A stretch of DNA of 52,690 bases from Acidobacteriota bacterium (GTDB lineage: Bacteria > Actinomycetota > Acidimicrobiia > Acidimicrobiales > RAAP-2): NCBI GenBank assembly GCA_028873575.1, contig JAGWHY010000009.1, positions 1 through 52,690 on the forward strand. The letters are read 5' to 3'. Within the stretch, counting starts at the first letter, position 1, and each line of letters begins with the position of its first letter. Below, piece after piece: positions 1 to 6,791 of the stretch. Below the pieces are notes generated by a model that was not told the origin of the DNA, did not search any database, and was given only the letters and a program-made list of their open reading frames with translations. The position numbers and the translations under genes are program-made.

Positions 1-273
1 ACCAAGCCCCCGGTCGACACCCGCCAAGATCGTGACGTCTAGAAGCCGACCGAGTGGGTTGTCCGGCAAAAATCGGTAGGCGAGCACGTTGTCGGGACTC
101 GTGAAGACGACGTCAAACTCGCCCGCCTCTAGCGAGGTGAACTGAGCGGGCGACGACACGACCGCCGTTTGGTCGATCGCGAGCTGCGCGTCGGCGAAGC
201 GACCCAATTGCTCGGCGACGTGAAGTACCAGAGGCGCGGTGAAGAACCCCACGCGAAGAGACGTAATGGCCAT
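1..273 (-). CDS. Substrate-binding protein, NMT1/THI5-like (partial, N-terminus only)
   Basis: The reading frame is open from an ATG at 273 to the left edge (91 codons), so only the N-terminus is seen. It begins MAITSLRVGFF and contains the pattern of periplasmic-binding-protein-like proteins that bind small organic ligands: a first beta strand, a helix (LVLHVAEQLGRF), then SLEAGEFDVVFTSPDN, where the ligand pocket usually forms. No signal peptide or lipobox precedes the domain, unlike most ABC-transporter binding proteins, so it may be cytoplasmic, or the true start may differ. GAGGT lies directly against the ATG, a poor Shine-Dalgarno spacing. The family call rests on a short fragment. Confidence 0.55.
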   Translation of the reverse strand, partial: MAITSLRVGFFTAPLVLHVAEQLGRFADAQLAIDQTAVVSSPAQFTSLEAGEFDVVFTSPDNVLAYRFLPDNPLGRLLDVTILAGVDRGLG

Positions 274-296
274 ACCTCAATCTTTTCAGATGCAGA

Positions 297-339
297 CCTC
301 TCGCCCCCTCGACGGGGAGGTATTCGAGGGGGCGAGAGG
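297..339 (-). terminator. Perfect 16-bp inverted repeat between two minus-strand genes
   Basis: The arms at 297-312 and 324-339 are exact reverse complements (CCTCTCGCCCCCTCGA), with an 11-nt loop. The hairpin lies between the small membrane protein, which stops at 344, and the binding-protein start at 273. No T-run follows in the minus direction. It may be a terminator or attenuator, or a stem that protects the end of the upstream transcript. Confidence 0.7.
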
Positions 340-343
340 AGAC

Positions 344-520
344 CTAGACCCCGACGAGCTCTCGCTCTGGCGCAACGGGCTCGGGCGAGATCTGGGGCAC
401 CACTTCGTCGTGGGCGCGAAGCTTCTCGTCGACGCTCATACCTACGAAGAGCGCTCCCACGGCGACGGCGACGCCAATAGTCGCGAGGCCAACTTCAAGA
501 ACGATGGTGAGAAAAGACAT
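344..520 (-). CDS. Small single-span membrane protein (58 aa)
   Basis: Start ATG at 520 is chosen because AAGGAG lies seven bases upstream; the longer in-frame start at 568 has no ribosome site. The protein begins MSFLTIVLEVGLA. Residues 2-27 form one strongly hydrophobic segment, followed by a charged, Pro/Glu-rich tail of about 30 residues. No family is recognised. It may be co-transcribed with the binding protein that follows, although a strong hairpin separates them. The good Shine-Dalgarno and the membrane segment support a real gene; function is unknown. Confidence 0.6.
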   Translation of the reverse strand: MSFLTIVLEVGLATIGVAVAVGALFVGMSVDEKLRAHDEVVPQISPEPVAPERELVGV

Positions 521-797
521 AATTGACTCCTTGATTGGTAGTCCATACAGATTGGGCGAGATTCTCAAGAGAGCGTCAAGAAGGAAGTGAATGCTGCTTA
601 AGAGTCGAGCTCATGAATGAACGCCGCGACAAACGTCGATAAGAATCTGTTGAAGGTGCACTCTCGCGGCGCAAAAGGTATGGCTGTTGCGCGTTCGAGA
701 ACGCGAGTCTCGCTTCGCCGTCCAAATCGCTTTCGTCGTCATTCGCAACGTGGAAACGTCTTATCGCTGACGCGTCCCGCCCCACGCCCAACTCAAG
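521..797. other. Intergenic region with no recognised gene
   Basis: It holds the upstream region of the minus-strand small membrane gene and the 3' flank of tRNA-Arg. Short open frames exist on both strands but lack ribosome sites and family motifs. A minus-strand TTGACG at 579-574 could be a -35 element, but no well-spaced -10 was found. Confidence 0.4.
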
Positions 798-871
798 CGC
801 CCCCGGCAGGATTCGAACCTGCGCTCACGGTTTAGGAAACCATTGCTCTATCCATACTGAGCTACGGGAGC
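798..871 (-). tRNA. tRNA-Arg(CCT), chimeric by element integration
   Basis: Read on the minus strand, it folds as a cloverleaf: acceptor GCTCCCG/CGGGGGC with one G-U pair, D stem GCTC/GAGC, anticodon stem ATGGT/ACCGT with loop TTCCTAA (anticodon CCT), and T stem GCAGG/CCTGC with loop TTCGAAT. CCA is not encoded. Nucleotides 1-40, up to the last base of the anticodon loop, are repeated exactly at 2997-3036, and a diverged version lies at 4766-4803. The 5' half and its upstream region (so probably the promoter) therefore seem to come from an inserted element, while the 3' half is chromosomal. Confidence 0.95.
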
Positions 872-904
872 GTCGCCTTTTTGCTCCATTCGTGCTCCAC
901 TTTT
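832..904 (+). repeat. Left end of element 1: tRNA half plus paired arm motif
   Basis: Identical to 2997-3069 except at 875 and 892. It comprises the tRNA 5' half (832-871) and two copies of TGCTCCAYT at about 882-890 and 893-901. The repeat starts exactly at the end of the anticodon loop, which fits a tyrosine-recombinase crossover there. Confidence 0.85.
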
Positions 905-1178
905 GGCAGAACCCGGACAGTCGCTTGGAGGCAGTGCCAACTGTACTGGTACGTTCGTTTTCGACTTTGGCATTCGCGCACAATCGGTGTTCGCGAGGTA
1001 CCCCACTGCACTTCATTGTATTGGCGTTCAGGTGATCGATGCGTTGATGACAGGTGATGCGTTTGCTCTCGGAATTCGCCCGAGAAATGGAAGTGTTTAG
1101 GGTCTAGAAATGGAAGAGTTTGCAAGACCAATGCTCGGCGCACCCCGCGAGTTATTGGCAATTGGCTTATATACCTAT
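905..1178. other. Element 1 left region without a gene
   Basis: Part of it (about 920-975) still resembles 3085-3140 in element 2, for example TCGCTTGGAG and TTTTCGAC, so the shared left end is longer than the near-identical core. It also contains the region upstream of tRNA-Arg, which must supply the tRNA promoter. No open frame here looks coding. Confidence 0.5.
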
Positions 1179-1199
1179 AACTCATGTTTTACGTGAGTT
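1179..1199. promoter_or_regulatory. Inverted repeat, probable AbiEi operator
   Basis: AACTCATG (1179-1186) and CGTGAGTT (1192-1199) form an inverted repeat with one mismatch around a 5-nt centre. It lies 30 bp before the antitoxin start and just ahead of TATATT (1205-1210), a possible -10. AbiEi-type antitoxins are known to bind inverted repeats in their own promoter, so autoregulation is the likely role. Confidence 0.55.
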
Positions 1200-1228
1200 T
1201 CTGCTATATTAACTATCAGGAGGGCCGG

Positions 1229-2014
1229 ATGAACCGTCAACTCGAACTAATCGACAACCTACTGTCAGAGGGCCTAGACGAGTTCACGTTCGACGATGCC
1301 AGGGCCCACCTCAATGTGTCGACTGAGGCGACGGCGAACTTCCTCGCGCGACTCAGGAAAATAGGACTCGTCGACAAACTTGCGAGAGGCCATTACGCGA
1401 TCCGCCCACTGGGCGCACTGGGGACATCTTTAGTAACGGAGGACCTCAGTACTGCGGTCGGGGCGGCGTTCGAAAGCCATGAGCACCGGATTGCTTACCT
1501 GAGTGCCCTCAGCGAACTTGGCGTACTGAGTCATCCAGTCCGGACTATCTACGTCGCGTGCTCGAAACCGGTCAGGTTCTCGACCGTTAGTGGCAAACCA
1601 CTTCGAGTCGTACTCGAAAAGCCAGAAACAATTCATCTCGAAGCTGAGGCGGTCAAGAATTCGTGGCGTTCATCACTCGAGCGTGCACTATTCGAATGCG
1701 CTTTGCGTGTCGACCTCATCGGAGGTGTGGAACGACTTGCCGAAGTTATTGGCTCGGGATCACGTGATGCCGATGCACGACGTATGGCTCGACTCGCCAG
1801 CGAATTTGGTTCGCGCGGTTTTGCGGCAGAGCGGCGCATAGCTTCCATTGCGATGACCCTTCGGTTGCCCCTGAGACTTAACCCAAAAGTCAGCGTGCGA
1901 CAACCGGTAATCCGACTGGATCCGCGAGATGATCGCGTCGTGTGGACTGACTCGCGATATCGGGTGTCATGGAATACCACCGTCGACGAGTTACAAGCAA
2001 TCGTTGGAAACTAG
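1229..2014 (+). CDS. abiEi: AbiEi-like antitoxin with N-terminal winged helix
   Basis: 261 aa from ATG 1229, which follows a strong AGGAGG; the longer frame from 1184 has no such site. Residues 1-60 form a winged-helix region (LDEFTFDDARAHL, then FLARLRKIGLVDKLARGHYA), as in AbiEi antitoxins and related type IV toxin-antitoxin regulators. The rest matches the family's C-terminal domain, with ALFECALRVDLIGGVERLAEVI and a conserved tail of short strands. The gene ends 2 nt before the AbiEii start, so the pair is an operon. It should repress its own promoter through the inverted repeat at 1179-1199 and counteract the toxin. Base composition is less GC-rich than the chromosome around the island, in keeping with transfer. 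Confidence 0.8.
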   Translation: MNRQLELIDNLLSEGLDEFTFDDARAHLNVSTEATANFLARLRKIGLVDKLARGHYAIRPLGALGTSLVTEDLSTAVGAAFESHEHRIAYLSALSELGVLSHPVRTIYVACSKPVRFSTVSGKPLRVVLEKPETIHLEAEAVKNSWRSSLERALFECALRVDLIGGVERLAEVIGSGSRDADARRMARLASEFGSRGFAAERRIASIAMTLRLPLRLNPKVSVRQPVIRLDPRDDRVVWTDSRYRVSWNTTVDELQAIVGN

Positions 2015-2016
2015 CG

Positions 2017-2805
2017 ATGCTGACTCGATACGCAATCACGCGACGAGCCGACAGCGACGGCGTTAACGCACTCGTCGCAGAACGGGATTACGTCCTTGCT
2101 CACATCGTCGCCCAACTGCACCGAGCGAAACCACTGGATGGTGGACAGCTCATTTTCAAAGGCGGTACGGCCCTTCGACTGGTGCACATCGCCAATTACC
2201 GCTACTCGGCGGATCTGGACTTCACCATCATTGACGGCAGCGTCGCCGCAGCAGTTGTCGCGATGACCGCGGTATTAAATGCCGCACGCGAACACGCCGA
2301 ATTTCCTGTTCTCGAATTTAACGAAAGCGACGGTCGCATCGCCTACGTTGGACCACTTCACGCTGGAAAGCCGCGTTACCTCAAATTAGACATCTCTGAC
2401 TCCGAGTTTGTCGCGACGGTCGAACAGCGCACCATTCTTGACGACGTGTGGTCGGACCTCCCTCAAGCTCTCCCCTTTTTCGTCTACCCCGTTGGCGAGA
2501 TTGCAGCAGAGAAGTTGCGTTGCATTATCCAACGGGTGCAATGTCGAGATTTGTACGACATCTTTCGACTTATCGACGATATGAACGTTCCCCTCGATGA
2601 AGTGGTCCCTTAATTCGAGCGGAAGGCAACCGCGAAAGATTTGATTCCTTCGACATTCGCCGACAAGTTCGCTGATCGGATTGAACGATACAAAGGCCGA
2701 TGGAGTCAAGAGATGTCCGACCATCTTGCACATCCTCCTCAATTTGAGGACGTTGTGCGCGTTGTTCGCCGACATCTGCGAGCGGCTGAACTTTTAAAGA
2801 ACTGA
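2017..2805 (+). pseudogene. abiEii: AbiEii-like nucleotidyltransferase toxin interrupted by an in-frame TAA
   Basis: ATG 2017 opens a 262-codon frame. Residues 47-69 carry the toxin's nucleotidyltransferase signature (FKGGTALR, then SADLDF with D66 and D68). At codon 199 (2611-2613) a TAA interrupts the frame. Beyond it the same frame stays open to 2805 and encodes a recognisable AbiEii C-terminus (FERKATAKDL, then RWSQEMSDHL and FEDVVRVVRRHL). This is therefore a single nonsense change, not a rearrangement. The product ending at 2613 (198 aa) keeps the catalytic motif but lacks the C-terminal ~63 residues. Either the toxin is dead, partly active or read through, or the base is a sequencing error. 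The antitoxin next to it is intact. Confidence 0.8.
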
Positions 2806-2881
2806 GTGCACACGTTCGCTGCCCGCGCTAATAGTGCGCGAATGAAAAAGAAGTCCACCAGGACGTCATTCACAACTCAAA

Positions 2882-2996
2882 TTTGCTCCATTCTTGCTCC
2901 ATTGTTTTGCAAGATGGATACGTTTCGAGCCAGTAAATCCCCGTGAAAAGCGCTATTTCCCAGCGCTTTCCACTCGGTGCCACATGAATCTTCGGA
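2882..2996 (+). repeat. Right end of element 1
   Basis: About 115 bp, some 85% identical to 4651-4765. It begins with two tandem TTGCTCCATT units, continues through TGTTTTGCAAGATGG, and ends at ATGAATCTTCGGA against the tRNA half. The conserved hairpin at 2947-2969 lies within it. Confidence 0.85.
2947..2969. repeat. Conserved hairpin in element right end
   Basis: AAAGCGCT and AGCGCTTT form a perfect 8-bp stem around ATTTCCC. The second element has the same hairpin at 4717-4737 with a 7-bp stem. The loop and stem are conserved while the flanks differ, which suggests a functional structure, either a recombination site or a terminator. Confidence 0.7.
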
Positions 2997-3069
2997 TTAG
3001 GAAACCATTGCTCTATCCATACTGAGCTACGGGAGCGTCACCTTTTTGCTCCATTCATGCTCCACTTTT
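2997..3069 (+). repeat. Left end of element 2: tRNA-Arg 5' half plus arm motif
   Basis: Direct repeat of 832-904, with two mismatches in 73 bp. It contains tRNA nucleotides 1-40 but no 3' half, so it is not a working tRNA gene. Confidence 0.85.
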
Positions 3070-3261
3070 CACCGAAGACACGAATTCGCTTGGAGACATA
3101 ACAATTCTACCGGCCCGTTGGTTTTCGACATTGGTATTCGCTCGTTATCCACGCTGGCATGGCTCTCCACCTGACTCCCTCGCCTTGGTGGTCACAATTT
3201 CCAAGAGTTAATGACCAGAATTGCGATCACTCCTTGAAATCCCCCTCTTAGTCAGAGCCGC

Positions 3262-4530
3262 CTATTTCCTGCGTGGAACTTTTCTCACTGGTTCGCTCGT
3301 CTGAGTGTCGCCCTCGGGACTGGCCAACTGACGCTCCAGCGCGGTGAAAGCCGCGATGATCTCTGGTGCTTCAAAGGCACGATTCCGTCGACCAACGGTG
3401 ACCTGCTTGAGGATGCCCGCGTCGACGAGACGCTGAATCGCTTCATTCGTCTGGATGAAACTGCGACCCACCATCTCTGCGGCGCTATTGACGGTCACGA
3501 CGGGTGCGCCGATGAGTACGGAGAGGAGTAGATCGGCCGCGGAACGAGTTCGAACTCGGCCCAACCTTTCTCGCCACGACGCTTCGATGGAACGCGCGTG
3601 CTGCTCAAAAGTCGTCGCGTCATCGACGGCACGCTTGCACGCAGTCGCGAAACGTCCAATCCACGTATTGATGCCGGCAGACGCTTGTTTCGAAGCAGCT
3701 GGTCCACGGTAGCGAGTGGCGGTTAATCCGTCGACGTAGTCTTGCGCCCAGGTCGCCAGGATAAGTGAAACGGGTGGGAGTACGCGAGGTGCCAAACCTC
3801 GGCGTCGCAGGATCAGGTGCACCAACGCACGACCGGTTCTGCCGTTGCCGTCCACGAATGGATGAATCGTCTCAAACTGTGCGTGCGCAATGCCCGCTTG
3901 AGCGACCGCCGGAAGTGAATCTTCGTTGGCAAAGGCAACGAGATCTGACATCAGATCTTCGACGTATTCAGTTGGTGGCGGGACGAAGGCGGCCGAGCAC
4001 GGAGAGTACGCACCTCCACCTATCCAGTTCTGCTGTTCACGAAACCGTCCTCCGTACTCTGCAAACCTCGTGCCGAGCAGAAGTCGACGATGGATTTCGA
4101 GAAGTGTCTCTACGGTGACGGGGTCTCCGGGCCCGACGGCGCCAACGCCGTAGACCATGGCGTCAATGTTTCTAAGTACCTCGACGGCCGTGACGTCAGA
4201 CGGTTCATCACCCAGCACTTGCGCGACTTCGGCTCGGAGTAGCCTTCGGGCGCCAATTTCGAGGCCCTCGATTCGAGAAGAGGCGACGGACTCAGCTCGC
4301 AAGAGGATTCGAGCGAGTGCCTCGGTATCGACGAGACTTACTGCTTCAACGTTCAGTCGTGCGATGGCTACCTCGGCGTCGGCGATATCGGCCGCGACCT
4401 CACCATCCAACGTGAAGTTCCGTCCGACGAGCATGTCGGGGACGTACGCTTCGTACTCGCACCCACGGTTATCCTTGCGCGACGGACCGTCGTGAGTACT
4501 TAGCCAGCGGCGACGAATAGCCCTAGACAT
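3262..4530 (-). CDS. fic: Fic family protein (class II, N-terminal inhibitory motif, C-terminal winged helix)
   Basis: 422 aa; ATG 4530 follows AAGGAG at good spacing. The Fic core motif HPFVDGNGRTGR is complete at residues 223-234, with the catalytic His223 and the phosphate-binding GNGR, so AMP transfer from ATP to target hydroxyls is expected. SSRIEG at 84-89 matches the [ST]xxxE[GN] inhibitory helix on the N-terminal side; its Glu blocks productive ATP binding in class II Fic proteins. About residues 320-400 look like a winged helix (ADLLLSVLIGAPVVTVNSAAEM, then RLVDAGILKQVTVGRRNRAF), so it may bind the near-palindrome in its own promoter. It is the only gene of element 2. Targets cannot be told from sequence. 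Confidence 0.9.
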   Translation of the reverse strand: MSRAIRRRWLSTHDGPSRKDNRGCEYEAYVPDMLVGRNFTLDGEVAADIADAEVAIARLNVEAVSLVDTEALARILLRAESVASSRIEGLEIGARRLLRAEVAQVLGDEPSDVTAVEVLRNIDAMVYGVGAVGPGDPVTVETLLEIHRRLLLGTRFAEYGGRFREQQNWIGGGAYSPCSAAFVPPPTEYVEDLMSDLVAFANEDSLPAVAQAGIAHAQFETIHPFVDGNGRTGRALVHLILRRRGLAPRVLPPVSLILATWAQDYVDGLTATRYRGPAASKQASAGINTWIGRFATACKRAVDDATTFEQHARSIEASWRERLGRVRTRSAADLLLSVLIGAPVVTVNSAAEMVGRSFIQTNEAIQRLVDAGILKQVTVGRRNRAFEAPEIIAAFTALERQLASPEGDTQTSEPVRKVPRRK

Positions 4531-4544
4531 GATGTCTCCTTACG

Positions 4545-4565
4545 TAGGATTATCTTATAAGCCTA
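4545..4565. promoter_or_regulatory. Near-palindrome in the fic promoter
   Basis: TAGGATTAT (4545-4553) and ATAAGCCTA (4557-4565) form an inverted repeat with one mismatch and a 3-nt centre, 15 bp before the fic start. On the minus strand it overlaps TAAGAT/GATAAT, a likely -10. A self-binding winged helix in Fic would give autoregulation. Confidence 0.55.
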
Positions 4566-4650
4566 AATAAGACTCCGTATTGTTTAGGGTTGGACACCTT
4601 AGAAAAACTCACCAGCGATCGCCTGTTGGCAAGATCGAACACCACCAGCG

Positions 4651-4765
4651 TTTGCTCCATTCTTGCTCCAATGTTTTGCAAGATGGTTGCGTTTTGAGCC
4701 AATCAATGCTCATGAAAAGCGCTATTTCCCAGCGCTTCCCACTCTGAGCCATATGAATCTTCGGA
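4651..4765 (+). repeat. Right end of element 2
   Basis: Partner of 2882-2996, with paired TTGCTCCA units at 4652-4670 and the hairpin AAGCGCT/AGCGCTT at 4717-4737. Confidence 0.85.
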
Positions 4766-4803
4766 TTAGGAAACCGATGCTCTATCCCCTGAACTACGAG
4801 GGC
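4766..4803 (-). pseudogene. Displaced 5' half of tRNA-Arg(CCT), probably ancestral
   Basis: On the minus strand this reads GCCCTCG, TA, a D arm, the 5' strand of the anticodon stem and the loop TTCCTAA, then breaks off into element sequence. It differs from the two upstream copies (GCTCCCG acceptor, different D loop). Its acceptor strand pairs with the CGGGGGC at 799-805 just as well, with one G-U. GCCCTCG is a usual start for bacterial tRNA-Arg(CCT), so this may be the original chromosomal half left behind by integration. Confidence 0.75.
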
Positions 4804-5026
4804 ATATCGGGGTTTTCAAGCCCCCTAAATCGAGGAGTCGTGCTCCCAGCACAACCTCAGCACCACATTTACGTCAATCCACGTCACGATTCTCCACGGT
4901 TCCCTACCATTCAAACACGCGAAGGGCCCGCCCTAGTCAAAACTCCTAGGCACGCGAAGAGCATTGTAAGTAAGTGCTCCTCTGGTGGGACCTTTCTGAA
5001 ACCATGACGAACATTGAAAAACGAAA
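4804..5026. other. Non-coding stretch with paired CAGCACAAC-like repeats
   Basis: After the tRNA half, CAGCACAAC and CAGCACCAC lie 11 bp apart at 4847-4868. This recalls the arrangement of paired TGCTCCA motifs in elements 1 and 2 but with a different sequence. Related sequence occurs at 6328-6347 and 8044-8065. No gene is seen here. Confidence 0.45.
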
Positions 5027-6157
5027 TCAGCGTGGTCGACCGTAATATCGCTGCCAGGTTTTTCCCTGATTCGAGGTGACGAGCAATTCAGCGCTCGCCG
5101 TCAATCCGTTTCTTTGGCACGCGGCAAGTCCGCGCTGTGCACTGATGAAATCAAGTCCGTCCACAATCGCGCAGCCCAAACGACCGACGGGTGTCGAGAT
5201 GCCCGAGGGCGCGAGACGCAAGAGATCGTCCTTAGGCGCAGGGGCGTCTGCGCCAAGGTCAATGAAGGCAAGACGAGTGGACACAGGGTCGAAGTAGCCG
5301 CCACCAGTGTTCGATACGAGTCCGTGAGTGTCAATAACGCGCCAGTGCCGAGCTCCATCAGAACTTGAAAGGTAAATGGCGTTCATTCCAGTTGTGCACC
5401 TCGCCCAGATCTGTCGCACGGAACTCGCGGTCATAAAACACGATCCCGTGTTAAAGAGGGACGAGTTCTTCCACTGACGGAACGTCCGACCGCCATTCGT
5501 CGAGTGAAAGAAAACCGTGACAGCCGTCTGCGCCTGTTCAATCCACACGTTGTTGCCGTACGCCGCGAGTCCCATCCCGGACATCACTGAAGCAAATGGC
5601 AGTGTCCGCGAAGTCCACGGCGTGCCACTCGGTGGTGCGCTTAGAAGATGCTGATTGCGACACACGCCCATGCCTGAGCACGTTCCCGTGATCACGTAGA
5701 CACGTTGAGAGGTGGCGTAGAGCGACTCGTACGGATACGCACCCATCCGGAGCCGAAGGCGCCACGTTCGCGCGCCGTTGGTCGTGACGTAGAGTGCGAC
5801 GCCCGAGCCCGTAGTGACCGTGAGATACCCGTTGGAAGGTGTCGCGAAGACTAGTGACTTAAGAGTCCCAAGTAGCGAACCGGACAAAGTTTGCATCGGA
5901 GGAAGCGTGCGTTTCGAATACCCCGAGCCAGTGACGTTGACCTGGGCCAACGAATCGCAGGAACCACCCTGACAGGCGGGCGACGCCGCGGAGACAACGT
6001 AGGCCAAGGAACTACCGGGTACGGACGATACGAGCTCAGGCAGTGACGTACCTGGACTCGCAAGCGAGGGTGTCGAGACTGGGAACGTGACCGCAATGGC
6101 GACGAGTAGAGCTACGACGACCGCACCAGTCGATGACCACTTCGTCGGATTGATCAA
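5027..6157 (-). CDS. Exported protein with Asp-box (BNR) repeats
   Basis: 376 aa from a TTG at 6157, the only sensible start before the signal sequence. Residues 10-33 form a hydrophobic export signal ending near PSLASPG. Four Asp-box-like motifs follow (TNGARTW, STNGGRTF, SSDGARHW, TSNQGKTW), each closing a beta hairpin, as in sialidase- or YCF48-like beta-propellers. Paired cysteines (CQGGSC, CSGMGVC) suggest disulfides outside the cell. No catalytic sialidase residues are evident, so binding or a structural role is more likely. It stands alone on the minus strand between tRNA-associated remnants and a toxin-antitoxin pair, so it may be island cargo. Confidence 0.65.
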   Translation of the reverse strand: MINPTKWSSTGAVVVALLVAIAVTFPVSTPSLASPGTSLPELVSSVPGSSLAYVVSAASPACQGGSCDSLAQVNVTGSGYSKRTLPPMQTLSGSLLGTLKSLVFATPSNGYLTVTTGSGVALYVTTNGARTWRLRLRMGAYPYESLYATSQRVYVITGTCSGMGVCRNQHLLSAPPSGTPWTSRTLPFASVMSGMGLAAYGNNVWIEQAQTAVTVFFHSTNGGRTFRQWKNSSLFNTGSCFMTASSVRQIWARCTTGMNAIYLSSSDGARHWRVIDTHGLVSNTGGGYFDPVSTRLAFIDLGADAPAPKDDLLRLAPSGISTPVGRLGCAIVDGLDFISAQRGLAACQRNGLTASAELLVTSNQGKTWQRYYGRPR

Positions 6158-6756
6158 ATCAATCTCGCTTTCAATCTCACATTTTCATGGAGTCGCCACT
6201 TGCACAAATAATGTTGCCACTGCTCTGCCAAACAACGTACGACACGATTACTGTCGCTGGGGATTTTTCACAGCGCGGCGTATTCACGCCTTGACAATTT
6301 TCAGATTTCTCATCCAAATCTGGCGCGACCTCAGCACAACATTTGCGAAGAAGTCGCTGCTTTCGATTCAGTTGCCAGTCACTCTCCGTAGTCACACGTC
6401 AAGCCACCGACTTAACAAGTTTGCTCGACCACTCTGTTTAGCTGGTCTGTTTATCTGGAACTCATGCTGGATTGAATCCACTCAGCGGATTTGTTGACGT
6501 CATAATCATCATGGCTGACGTGCACAGGTGTGCAAGTTCCCGATACCCAGTAGCTCCAAATGCTGCCTCGGCCCGAACAATGTCGATCGGCGCTTTGCTT
6601 TCGTTTAGCTCAGCCGAAAGAAGACGAAGGGCGCTGCTGTCGGTTTACTGATCATTAGTTTCCAGAGCAGGGCACTTGGGGAAAGAGGACGAAAGGCGAA
6701 GCGATGCCCCAAGGAGTTTCGTAACGATGTCGAGCGATATTGAAAAATAGAGATTG
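6158..6756. other. Long region with no confident gene
   Basis: About 600 bp of AT-richer sequence. A minus-strand frame of ~58 codons without a start (about 6470-6643; includes IDIVRAEAAFGATGYRELAH) could be a decayed gene. ACCTCAGCACAACATTTGCG at 6328-6347 matches 4854-4873 at 18 of 20 positions. The rest is unassigned. Confidence 0.4.
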
Positions 6757-6783
6757 CTATCTAAAAAGATAGTGTTATATACT
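6757..6783 (+). promoter_or_regulatory. Operator palindrome and promoter of the wHTH-MNT gene
   Basis: CTATCT (6757-6762) and AGATAG (6767-6772) form a perfect inverted repeat around AAAA. It lies between a TTGCTA (6754-6759) and a TATACT (6778-6783) that are 18 bp apart and look like -35 and -10. The start codon is 8 nt after the -10, so the mRNA is probably leaderless. The winged helix of the encoded protein is the obvious ligand. Confidence 0.6.
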
Positions 6784-6791
6784 TTAAGATA

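Larger units (their letters stand above)
832..2996. mobile_element. Integrase-less element 1 in tRNA-Arg, carrying AbiE genes
   Basis: The left boundary is the anticodon-loop end of tRNA-Arg (832). The right boundary is where the tRNA 5' half begins again (2997). Position 832-904 matches 2997-3069 with two mismatches, and weaker similarity runs on to about 970. The right end (2882-2996) matches 4651-4765 at roughly 85%. Paired TTGCTCCAYT-type repeats lie near both ends, as arm-type recombinase sites do around an attP core. The 2.2-kb interior holds only AbiEi and AbiEii. No integrase or transfer gene is present, so any movement would need a recombinase supplied elsewhere. Confidence 0.75.
2997..4765. 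mobile_element. Integrase-less element 2, carrying a Fic gene
   Basis: It has the same ends as element 1: tRNA 5' half and paired TGCTCCA motifs on the left (2997-3069), and the ~115-bp conserved right end (4651-4765) against another tRNA half at 4766. The 1.8-kb interior has one gene, a Fic protein on the minus strand. No recombinase is present. Shared ends with unrelated cargo show that the ends define the unit. Confidence 0.75.

Noticed and set aside
4663-5007. Plus-strand open frame across the element end and tRNA fragment
   Set aside because: It reads through the conserved end sequence and a tRNA half, which are plainly non-coding.
6470-6643. Minus-strand 58-codon frame that looks protein-like
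   Set aside because: No start codon, no ribosome site, no family; it may be a decayed gene but cannot be supported.
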